Below, piece after piece: positions 1 to 5,946 of a stretch of 9,018 nucleotides of DNA. This DNA is from Firmicutes bacterium ZCTH02-B6 (lineage in GTDB: Bacteria > Bacillota > Limnochordia > Limnochordales > ZCTH02-B6), in assembly GCA_002159155.1 (NCBI GenBank), contig LZRQ01000142.1:1-9018 (forward strand). Reading direction: 5' to 3'. Position 1 is the stretch's first letter, and each line of letters begins with the position of its first letter. The notes below the pieces were generated by a model. The model saw nothing but the letters and a program-made list of their open reading frames with translations. It did no database searches and had not been told where the DNA came from. The position numbers were made by a program, and so were the translations under genes.

Positions 1-1143
1 TCCAGCTCCGGCCCCGGTGCTTCACCCGGTCCGCAAAGGTGTCCACCTGGCTTTCCGCCGCACCCAGGCCCCGAAAACCTTCGGTCGCGATGCCTTGTGC
101 CCTCAGGCGATGGCGATAGTCCACCACTGCTTCTGGCATGTCCTTCAGGTCCTTCAACATCGCCCGGCAGCGCTGCCGCTTCTTTGGGTCGGTCAGCTTT
201 GCGCTCGCCTCCGCCAGCTTGGCCATGAAGGCGGCTCCCGTCACGTCTTCTTCCCGGGCCTCAGCGAGCTCCTGCACCACAGGGCTGCCATGGCCGAAGA
301 TCTCCCGCAACTCTCGCATCAGGTGAAACGTGTCGACCTGGTACATCGCCTTCGGGAAGTACTTCACGCCTTGCCGGACCCACTCCGCCCGGTCGCCGTT
401 GATGACCACCACGGTATTCTCGTCGACATCATACAGCGAGTACACGAACCGGCTCGCCAGCTCCCAAAAATCCTTGGACTGGGTACGGAAGTGACGCTTG
501 TTCACCAGCACATACTCGTCGCTGGCCGGGTGACGACGCTGCCAGCCTTCATGCACCGTCAGCAGCTTCTCTTCCACCCGCCGCTGACCGCCTTCCCGCT
601 GTAGGGGAACGATCAGCCCATCCACCTCGAGAAACAGCACCGGCACCTTGCGGGTCCCCGCTGGCCACTCCAACCGCTCGGCCTGCTCCTTTTCAAGCCC
701 TTCGCCGGCCGCCAGCACCACTTGGCGGACGCTTTCGTGGCTCACCACCTGGTGGCCGTACAGAGCCTCCAAGCACCGGGCCGCTCCCCGGTAGCTGTTG
801 GCCAGCACCGCTGCCCCAGCGCCCACGAAGCAAGGGCGGGACTCACCTGTCTGTGTGACGGCAGCTGCAGCACCTCATCCAGCAGGTACACTGTCTTGCC
901 CGTCTCGCGGTCCACATAGCGTCGACGGCGAAAAGTGATGTCGACCCCAAAGAGGGTCTGCAAAGTGCGAGGCTCCTTGTCCCGCATGCGGAAACGCCGG
1001 CTGTCTCGTTGGTTGCTCAGCCAATCGTCGATCCGCTCCAGCGCCCAGGCCATCAGCCCGGCAAACTGACGGGCCATATACCCAAACAGGGCGGTCTCCA
1101 GTTCCAGCAGGGAAAAGCCGAGTTGGCTGCGAAGTTGGTCCAT
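1..1143 (-). pseudogene. ISLre2-family transposase, frameshifted and cut by window edge
   Basis: The minus strand encodes an ISLre2-family (UPF0236-type) transposase. Translation starts at ATG 1143-1141 (MDQLRSQLGFSLLELE), behind a GGAAGGGG ribosome binding site. The first frame runs to about 815 and, if continued, meets a stop at 742-744. The family sequence resumes in the -1 frame from about 814 with AVLANSYRGAARCLEALYG and stays open to base 1. Recognisable family features in the second frame are LFLEVDGLIVP (likely first catalytic Asp), VVINGDRAEW (second Asp) and MYQVDTFHLMRELREIFG. The C-terminus lies outside the window. The shift falls at a GGGG run (814-817), where one extra G would restore the frame, so a 1-nt loss is the simplest cause. 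I see no classic slippery heptamer. Family assignment is firm. Whether the lesion is biological or a sequencing error cannot be told from here. Confidence 0.85.
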
Positions 1144-1314
1144 GACGAGAAGCCCCTTCCTGTGGACTTTTTCGCCGACACAACACGTTCGGAAGACCGG
1201 CTTCTCGTCCCTTCTTTTTCCAGCCCCGCGCCCCGGGCGGTACCGCCCGGGGCCTTTACGGCTCGCGCCACCCGTCCTTTCATTTCGTATCCGCACGATC
1301 CACCGCAATCGGGG
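1144..1314. other. Upstream flank of the ISLre2 transposase, no gene
   Basis: This interval separates the ISLre2 start codon from the IS256 terminal repeat. It should contain the terminal inverted repeat and promoter of the ISLre2 element, but I could not place either because the other end of that element is outside the window. The only conspicuous structure is the perfect palindrome at 1230-1253. No convincing coding sequence was found on either strand. Confidence 0.5.
1230..1253. repeat. Perfect 24-bp GC-rich palindrome
   Basis: Two 12-base arms meet without a spacer; the left arm is GCCCCGGGCGGT and the right arm is its exact reverse complement. It lies about 90 bp upstream of the ISLre2 transposase start. 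A short CCTTTACGG follows on the plus strand, so it may act as a weak terminator. It could equally be a hairpin that limits read-through into the transposase. No long U-tract is present on either strand. Confidence 0.6.
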
Positions 1315-1332
1315 AATGCCCCAGTACTATTG
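1315..1332 (+). repeat. Displaced terminal inverted repeat of IS256 element A
   Basis: AATGCCCCAGTACTATTG here pairs as an imperfect inverted repeat with 4246-4263 (11 of 18 identities, no gaps). The last two bases, TG, are the inferred IS110 crossover dinucleotide. The remainder of the IS256 end (ACTCACATAATTGGGTTCC, 2891-2909) lies on the far side of the IS110 element. Confidence 0.5.
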
Positions 1333-1336
1333 TTGG

Positions 1337-1342
1337 CATGAT
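1337..1342 (+). promoter_or_regulatory. Candidate -10 half of an IS110 junction promoter
   Basis: CATGAT (4 of 6 to TATAAT) lies just inside the left end and 5-9 nt before the proposed bridge-RNA start. It has no good -35 at the right distance in the integrated element. If the ends are joined with a TG core, TTGACT at 2872-2877 falls exactly 17 nt upstream. Promoter assembly across the circle junction is known for IS110 elements; its use here is inference. Confidence 0.45.
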
Positions 1343-1346
1343 GGAA

Positions 1347-1610
1347 GTGCAAGCCCGCCGAGTAGCGCATGGCGGGTAGCGACGGCCTGCGGTCGGTAGG
1401 ACAGTAAAAAGTTGGCGGCAAAGTTATCGCCCACATTCCGTGGGCGGAGGGCGAAGAGCGCGGGGCGGAGGGTGTGCCGATGTGAGTCATGGGCTTTGAG
1501 GCTCGCACTATTGTTTGGTCGGCCCCCTCCCGCGGATCGCCCACATGGGCCCGGCCCAATGCCGGCGGCCCGCACAGGTGTCTGCAACGGCTTACCGCCT
1601 GGGATAAGCG
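1347..1610 (+). ncRNA. Candidate IS110 bridge RNA
   Basis: This GC-rich leader folds by eye into three parts. First is a 5' stem-loop, CCCGCC 1354-1359 with GGCGGG 1371-1376. Second is a long interrupted stem: 1449-1454 with 1537-1542, 1459-1464 with 1529-1534, 1469-1472 with 1525-1528, and 1476-1479 with 1520-1523. It encloses an internal loop capped by a hairpin at 1491-1504. Third is a smaller stem, 1555-1558 with 1600-1603 and 1564-1568 with 1595-1599, around another loop. In the middle loop, ATGTGAGTCA (1480-1489) is complementary to the right flank 2889-2898, and ACTATTGTT (1507-1515) is identical to the left junction 1326-1334. In the last loop, CACAGGTG (1573-1580) is identical to the right end 2883-2890, and CAAC (1585-1588) is complementary to GTTG 1332-1335 at the left end. 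These behave as target-binding and donor-binding guides. Both boundaries are approximate. Confidence 0.6.
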
Positions 1611-1667
1611 CTGTATTCCGCCCGGTTCCGCGCTCACCATCACGGAAAGGAGGAGGAGGGATAGAAG

Positions 1668-2891
1668 GTGCGCCGCTACATAGGGCTTGACCTGCACAAA
1701 GCCTACGTACACGGCTACGTGTGGCAAGAAGGGACCGACAACAAGGGAAGGCATCTCCGGTTCCCCAGTGATCGTGACGGGTGGGCGAAGTTCATCAAAG
1801 CCCACGTAGACCGCGACACATGGATCGCCATCGAGGCAACCGGTAGTGCCTTCCACGTCCATGATATCCTTGCGCCCTACGCGGGTAAAGTGGTGGTCGT
1901 CAACTCCCACCAACTCAAGCGTTACGGGGACGGGCGCCACAGTGACAAGCTGGACGCTGAACGCCTGGCGCATATGCTGGCTCTGGGCACCGTAAAGCCG
2001 GTCTGGGTCCCACCCGAAGAGGTCCGTGCGTTGCGGAGCCTACTGTATTACCGCCAACGTCTCGTCGGCGAGAGGACACGGACGATCAACCGCGCCCGTG
2101 CGATCCTTCGAGAAGCAGGGTTCAGCATCCCGCGCAGCCTGGATCCGTGGAGGGTGGTGCGGGAGAAGAACCTGGAGCTGAGTCGCACGCAGTTGGTGAT
2201 CCTGCACAGCCTGGGGCGCCAACGGGAGCATCTCGAAAACGAGATCGACAACGTCACCGGCATGGTCTACTGGTCCTTGGCCGACAACAACACGGCCCGG
2301 AGACTGATCAGCTTGCCCGGTGTGGGTCCGATCGTAGCAGCGGCGCTCATAGCCCATATTGGTGATGCCAAGCGCTTCAAGAGGGCCAAGCAGGTTGTGC
2401 GCTACGCGGGCCTGGACGCCTCCATTCATCAATCCGGGGAGCAGGACCGGCGAGGGAGGATCAGCAAGAACGGTCCGCCATTGTTGCGATCGCTCCTCGT
2501 TCAGGCTGCCTTCCAGATTGTCCGCACGGGCAACGGACCGTTGGCAGCCTTTTACCAGCGGAAAGTGAAGCAGATCGGTACGAAGCGGGCCATCGTTGCC
2601 CCCGCACGCAAGCTGCTGGTGGCCGCTTGGCGGCTGATGCAAAGCGAACGCCTGGCGCATGAGGTGAACCTTTCCGCGTATCGGCGTGCACTGCGTGAAC
2701 TCGAGCGTGTCCCGTCGTCCAAGGAGGTTCTGATGGAAGCAGCTCTGAGCCCCCGGAAGCGGACGCAACCGGGCTCGACCAACCCAGTGCAGAACACCAG
2801 AGCCCAGCGGGTGGGGCTACCATGCAAGACAGTTGCCCTATTTCCAACCAACAACCAGCGCAGGTCCCGGCTTGACTTCCATCACAGGTGA
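1668..2891 (+). CDS. IS110-family bridge-RNA-guided recombinase (transposase)
   Basis: A 407-residue IS110 recombinase, which would excise and integrate the element as a circle using a bridge RNA. The N-terminal RuvC-like DEDD domain shows D8 (YIGLDLHK), E56 (AIEATGS), D93 and D96 (HSDKLDAERL). The C-terminal Tnp domain contains LPGVGPIVAAALIAHIGD at about residues 215-232 and YAGLDASIHQSGEQ, where S256 is the likely nucleophilic serine. Translation starts at GTG 1668, about 7 nt after a purine-rich AAGGAGGAGGAGGG tract. All expected catalytic residues are present and the frame is uninterrupted, so the protein is probably active. The last 50 or so residues are low in recognisable similarity and overlap the element's right end, including the TTGACT box. 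It is the only gene of this element. Confidence 0.93.
   Translation: MRRYIGLDLHKAYVHGYVWQEGTDNKGRHLRFPSDRDGWAKFIKAHVDRDTWIAIEATGSAFHVHDILAPYAGKVVVVNSHQLKRYGDGRHSDKLDAERLAHMLALGTVKPVWVPPEEVRALRSLLYYRQRLVGERTRTINRARAILREAGFSIPRSLDPWRVVREKNLELSRTQLVILHSLGRQREHLENEIDNVTGMVYWSLADNNTARRLISLPGVGPIVAAALIAHIGDAKRFKRAKQVVRYAGLDASIHQSGEQDRRGRISKNGPPLLRSLLVQAAFQIVRTGNGPLAAFYQRKVKQIGTKRAIVAPARKLLVAAWRLMQSERLAHEVNLSAYRRALRELERVPSSKEVLMEAALSPRKRTQPGSTNPVQNTRAQRVGLPCKTVALFPTNNQRRSRLDFHHR
2872..2877 (+). promoter_or_regulatory. Candidate outward -35 box at the IS110 right end
   Basis: TTGACT (5 of 6 to TTGACA) points out of the element and lies inside the last codons of the recombinase. In an excised circle with a TG core it would sit 17 nt from CATGAT (1337-1342) and drive the bridge RNA and recombinase. 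It may also supply a -35 to whatever DNA lies to the right. Inference from spacing and position only. Confidence 0.45.
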
Positions 2892-2898
2892 CTCACAT
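2889..2898 (+). repeat. Right target half, inverted match to the IS110 leader
   Basis: TGACTCACAT here is the exact reverse complement of ATGTGAGTCA at 1480-1489. The first two bases are the proposed crossover dinucleotide and the remainder is flanking IS256 DNA, so the match fits a guide-target pairing. A subterminal inverted repeat of IS1111 type is the alternative reading. Confidence 0.55.
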
Positions 2899-2926
2899 AA
2901 TTGGGTTCCAGCGCGATAGCCCGTAA

Positions 2927-4150
2927 CTACGGCTGAGGGATTGCCAACAGCTCCGTCGTCTGCAGTACCTCGTTGCTACGGTAGAGTTTGCTCATCGACT
3001 CCTGGCTGAAGTAGCGCCTCGGCGCAGCGATCCATTCGTCCTGCTGCTCCATCAGGATGGCGCCGGCGAGCCGAATCAGCGACGCTCGATCCGGGAAGAT
3101 CCCAACCACATCGCTTCGCCGGCCGATCTCCCGCATCAGCCGTTCCAGCGGGTTGGTGGAATGCAGCTGGCGCGAGTGCTCCCTCGGAAACGCCATGTAA
3201 GCCAGCACGTCTTCCTCGGCCTCACACAGCAGCTCGGCAGCTTTGGGAAAACGCGGGCGCAGGCGCTGTACCACCTCAGCCAACTGGGCGTGGGCCGCCG
3301 CTTTGTCGGGCTGGGCGAAGATGGTGCGAACCAGAGCGGCCACCATCTGCTGGGCTGACCTGGGCACCTGGGACAGCAGGTTGCGCATGAAGTGCACCCG
3401 GCAGCGTTGCCAGCTGGAACCGCCCAATACCCTGCAGATGGCCTCCCGTAACCCCTCGTGAGCGTCGCTGATGACCAGCAGCACACCGTTCAATCCCCGA
3501 CGAACCAACGAGCGCAGGAACTCCGTCCAGAACGGACCATCCTCCGTCAAACCCACGTCGAGGCCCAGCACCTAACGCTCACCGGTGTCCGTGACGCCAA
3601 CGGCCACCACCAACGCCATGTTCAGCACCCGGCCGCCCTCCCGGACCTTGACGTATTTGGCATCCAGCCACAGGTAGGGGTATCGGCCTGTCAGGGAACG
3701 GTTGCGGAATGCTTCGACCATCTCGTCCAGCTCGGCACAGAGCCTGGATACTTCGCTCTTGCTGATACCCGTCATCCCCAACGCCTGGACCAGTTCGTCC
3801 ACCTTGCGCGTGCTCACACCGCGGATGTAAGCCTCCTGAACGACGGCAAGCAACGCCTTCTCCGCACGGCGGCGAGGCTCCAGCCAACTCGGGAAGTAGC
3901 TGCCCCGGCGTAACTTGGGGATGTGGAGGTCGATGGTGCCCACCCGGGTGTCCCACGACCTGTGTCGATAACCGTTGCGGTGTGTCTTGCGTTCGGGCGT
4001 CCTTTCATGCCGTGCGGCGCCGATTTGTCGGGTGACCTCGATCTCCATCAGCTCCTGTACCAGCGCACGCACCGCTTCGCGAAGGAAGTCCACATCCGCT
4101 CCGGTCTTGTCAAGAAGCTCCTCCAGCGCGATGCTAATGTCGGTGGCCAC
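2927..4150 (-). pseudogene. IS256-family transposase with in-frame amber codon
   Basis: A full-length IS256 (mutator-type) DDE transposase of about 407 residues if the stop is read through. The GTG start at 4150-4148 is set by a GGAAGGAGGAA ribosome binding site at 4167-4157. The catalytic triad is present: D163 (LWLDAKYVKV), D229 (VISDAHEGL) and E336 (NPLERLMREIG). Spacings of 66 and 107 residues are normal for the family, and the usual WQRCRVHFMRN motif is present. The only lesion is TAG at 3574-3572 (residue 193), between VTDTGER and VLGLDVGLTED. The family normally has Glu there, so a GAG to TAG change is likely. A GTG codon follows the TAG at once and could allow reinitiation, but the two halves would then be separate polypeptides. 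The reading frame is the same on both sides. Probably a recent nonsense pseudogene. Confidence 0.88.
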
Positions 4151-4245
4151 GGTGGGTTCCTCCTTCCGTGTTGTTGTTGCTCTAACACGCATGGAACCCG
4201 ATCGTGGCCACTCGCGTCAAGAGAGCAGCCACCCTCTGGAATTTA

Positions 4246-4263
4246 CACCACTACTTGGGACTC
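4246..4263 (-). repeat. Proximal terminal inverted repeat of IS256 element A
   Basis: On the minus strand this reads GAGTCCCAAGTAGTGGTG and is followed inward by TAAATTCC. It lies about 95-115 nt upstream of the GTG start of the IS256 transposase, the usual distance in this family. The outermost few bases up to about 4267 may also belong to the element. Confidence 0.6.
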
Positions 4264-4267
4264 TAGC

Positions 4268-4602
4268 CTGTAGTGCAACCTCAAGCAAAACAGGTGCACC
4301 ACCGTCGGCACACCGGCCAGGATCACTCTGGCCTGGCCCCAATCCACCTGGGCCATTTCGCCAGGGTCAGAGCTGAGATCAAAGTACGGCTTTATCGGGA
4401 CGGCGCCAATTTCCCGGCGCAGTTCGCGCACGACTCGCCGAATGGTCGATTCGGCGCCTGCGTACCCGTGTTCATCCCTCAGCCGCTGGTAGATGCGCCG
4501 GGCGGTATGCCGTTGCTTGCGGGGGGCGCGGCGATCTTCAAGAAGCCACTGGCGGATAATTTCCCGATAGGGGCCTGTTCTGGGCGCCGGTCGCGGACGG
4601 GT
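4268..4602 (-). pseudogene. istA: Old IS21 istA, middle fragment
   Basis: This fragment continues the istA reading frame that begins at 6964 and was split by the second IS21 element. After removing one GGGT copy it joins as EYRLT-RPRPAPRTGP with no frame change. It carries residues 51 to about 160 of the old IstA. Visible are the linker TGPYREIIRQWLLEDRRAP, the second helical segment (STIRRVVRELRRE) and the start of the integrase core with the first catalytic Asp at residue 136 (EMAQVDWGQAR). Homology ends in HLFCLRLHY at about 4268, where the terminus of IS256 element A begins. The second Asp, the Glu and the C-terminal half are absent from the window. It is non-functional. Sequence is clearly different from the intact IstA at 4708-5946, so the two IS21 elements belong to different subgroups. 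Confidence 0.88.
4599..4602 (+). repeat. Target duplication GGGT, left copy
   Basis: GGGT immediately precedes the TGT that begins the second IS21 element. The second copy follows the element's terminal ACA at 6814-6817. IS21 elements are known to duplicate 4-8 bp. The reading frame of the interrupted istA is restored only if exactly these 4 bases are counted once. Confidence 0.85.
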
Positions 4603-4658
4603 TGTAAGGGGCGGCGATAAGCTGATCCATGTAGGGCGAAAATGTAATGACCCACCCC
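4603..4658 (+). repeat. Left end of IS21 element B with internal repeats
   Basis: Two related units follow the terminal TGTAAGGGG: CGGCGATAAGCTGATCCA (4612-4629) and a second at 4634-4654 sharing GGCGA and TGA-CCCA. They correspond to the inverted units at the right end. IS21 transposases are known to bind such multiple end repeats. Confidence 0.75.
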
Positions 4659-4707
4659 CCAACGAAAGACACTTCCGATTCCTGGCGAGAGTCGGAGGTG
4701 TACATGC

Positions 4708-5946
4708 TTGCTGGAGGGTGGGAAAGTGAAAGCGATCTACGAGCTGCAAGGAAAACAGTCGATCCGTAAGATCGCCGAAACCCTGGGCATCTCCCGCAAC
4801 ACGGTACGGCGATATCTGCGGGATCCGGACGGTGCGTTGGTGCGCAAACCCCGCCCCAAGCGGCCGTCCAAGCTGGACCCGTACAAGGAGTATATCATGT
4901 CCCGCCTGGCCGAGGGAGTCGACAATTGCGTCGTGCTCCTGCGTGAAATCCGCCAGCAAGGCTACACCGGCGGACACACCATCCTGAAGGACTTTGTTCG
5001 TCCTTTCCGGCGGCGAACGGTCCAGCAAGCCACGGTGCGCTTCGAAACGCTGCCGGGCGAGCAGGCGCAAGTGGATTTCGGCTCCTTCGCCTATCGAACG
5101 GCCGATGGCCAAGAACGGCGGGTTTGGGCCTTCGTGATGGTGCTCAGCTGGTCCCGGGCCATCTACGTGGAGTTCATCTCCCGGCCCACGACGGAGACGT
5201 TCATCCGCTGCCATCTCAACGCCTTTGCAAAGTTTGGCGGCATTCCCAAGACGTGCCTGTACGACAACACCAAGCTGGTGGTGCTGAGCCGGGATGCGGC
5301 GGGCGCGCCGGTGTGGAACCGCCAGTTTCTCGACTTTGCACTGCGGATGGGCATGGAGATTCGGCTGTGCCGTCCGTATCGGGCCCAGACGAAAGGCCGT
5401 GTGGAGAGCGGCATCAAGTACGTAAAGCACAACTTCTGGCCCGGGGCACGGTTCACCGACCTGGAGGACCTTAACCGGCAGGTCCTGGCCTGGATCGACA
5501 CCATAGCCGATGTCCGCCTGCACGGGACGACCCAGGAACGGCCTGTAGACCGGCTCCAGGCGGAGCGGGCGCACCTGCTGCCTTTGCCGGGTCCTGAGCG
5601 GCTGCGACCCTTTCAGCGGGAAACGGTCACGGTGGGCCGCGACGGCTACGTGCGCTGGAACCGTGCTTGGTACGGCGTGCCGTGGCCGTGGAAGGCGGGA
5701 CAGAAGGTTCAGCTGGAAGCCATCGGCGACTTGGTGTCGCTTTGGTCCGGCGAGGAACTGCTGGCCGTCCACCCGAAGGCGGTCAAGGCCGGTCAGCGAC
5801 TGACCCACCCGAAGCAGTGGTCAGGGTTGCCGCCCACACCGGGAGGGCGTCGCCTTGAACCCATGGCGGTTCAACTGCCCACCGTGGAGGTGGAACGCCG
5901 GCCGCTGGTGTTCTACGACCTGGTGGCGGGGGTGACGTCCCGATGA
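4708..5946 (+). CDS. istA: IS21 transposase IstA
   Basis: A 412-residue IstA, the DDE integrase of the IS21 system, which cuts and joins the element ends together with the ATPase IstB. An N-terminal helix-turn-helix lies at residues 18-37 (SIRKIAETLGISRNTVRRYL). The integrase core has D123 (EQAQVDFGSF), D186 (CLYDNTKL) and E233 (KGRVESGIKY). A C-terminal region with WYGVPWPWKAGQKV at about 325-338 resembles the beta-rich tail of the family. The start is TTG 4708, eight bases after GGAGGT (4694-4699). GTG 4726, seven bases after GGAGGG, is an alternative that would shorten the protein by six residues. Homologues commonly begin with a similar ML-x-VxAIYEL stretch, which favours 4708. The TGA stop overlaps the istB start as ATGA, so the two genes are translationally coupled. 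Length and catalytic residues are intact. Confidence 0.94.
   Translation: MLEGGKVKAIYELQGKQSIRKIAETLGISRNTVRRYLRDPDGALVRKPRPKRPSKLDPYKEYIMSRLAEGVDNCVVLLREIRQQGYTGGHTILKDFVRPFRRRTVQQATVRFETLPGEQAQVDFGSFAYRTADGQERRVWAFVMVLSWSRAIYVEFISRPTTETFIRCHLNAFAKFGGIPKTCLYDNTKLVVLSRDAAGAPVWNRQFLDFALRMGMEIRLCRPYRAQTKGRVESGIKYVKHNFWPGARFTDLEDLNRQVLAWIDTIADVRLHGTTQERPVDRLQAERAHLLPLPGPERLRPFQRETVTVGRDGYVRWNRAWYGVPWPWKAGQKVQLEAIGDLVSLWSGEELLAVHPKAVKAGQRLTHPKQWSGLPPTPGGRRLEPMAVQLPTVEVERRPLVFYDLVAGVTSR

Larger units (their letters stand above)
1331..2890 (+). mobile_element. IS110-family element with upstream bridge-RNA leader
   Basis: The bounds are inferred from guide matches rather than terminal repeats, since IS110 elements generally lack these. 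The candidate crossover dinucleotide TG occurs at 1331-1332 and 2889-2890; GT at 1332-1333 and 2888-2889 is a close alternative. The left end carries the leader RNA and the recombinase gene fills the rest. The recombinase stop codon (2889-2891) overlaps the right end. The long noncoding region is upstream of the recombinase, which is the IS110-group arrangement; the IS1111 group carries it downstream. The empty site would have read ACTAT-TG-ACTCACAT, inside the terminus of IS256 element A. The element looks intact. Confidence 0.65.
1315..4267 (-). mobile_element. IS256-family element A, interrupted by IS110
   Basis: The body is 2891-4267, with its transposase on the minus strand. The end upstream of the transposase reads, on the minus strand, GAGTCCCAAGTAGTGGTG (4263-4246) followed by TAAATTCC, a typical IS256-type terminus. 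No matching terminus lies just beyond the transposase stop. However, 1315-1332 (AATGCCCCAGTACTATTG) matches it at 11 of 18 positions without gaps and ends exactly at the inferred IS110 insertion point. Removing IS110 (to 2890) joins this repeat to the transposase 3' flank and gives an element of about 1.4 kb, normal for IS256. No 8-9 bp target duplication is visible. The right boundary is set by the point where old istA homology stops (about 4268). Confidence 0.6.

Noticed and set aside
17..604. A plus-strand open frame of 195 codons
   Set aside because: It is antisense to clear ISLre2 transposase sequence in the minus frame and shows no recognisable protein features.
1325..1330. TACTAT as the -10 of the IS110 junction promoter
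   Set aside because: It lies left of the inferred crossover point, in flanking IS256 DNA, so it would not be in the circle. CATGAT at 1337-1342 gives 17-nt spacing with the right-end TTGACT.
1401..1416. CAGTA-AAAA-GTTGGC resembling the left junction CAGTA-CTATT-GTTGGC (1322-1337) as the left target guide
   Set aside because: The spacing differs by one base, the middle does not match, and the GTTGGC part lies within the element, not the target. Worth keeping in mind only if 1507-1515 proves wrong.
1053..1973. A minus-strand open frame of 306 codons
   Set aside because: It spans the IS110 leader, the start of the IS110 recombinase in antisense and an out-of-frame piece of the ISLre2 gene, so it cannot be a real gene.
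4192..4207. TGGAACCCGATCGTG and its near-match reversed at 2896-2910 as IS256 terminal repeats
   Set aside because: The 13 of 16 similarity is notable, but it is internal to the GTGTAAATTCC-type terminus at 4235-4263. I treat it as a possible subterminal repeat, not the element end.
4243..5808. A long minus-strand frame of 521 codons opposite the intact istA
   Set aside because: Only its last part (below 4602) resembles a protein, the old istA fragment. The rest is the antisense of the intact istA at 4708-5946 and crosses the insertion boundary.
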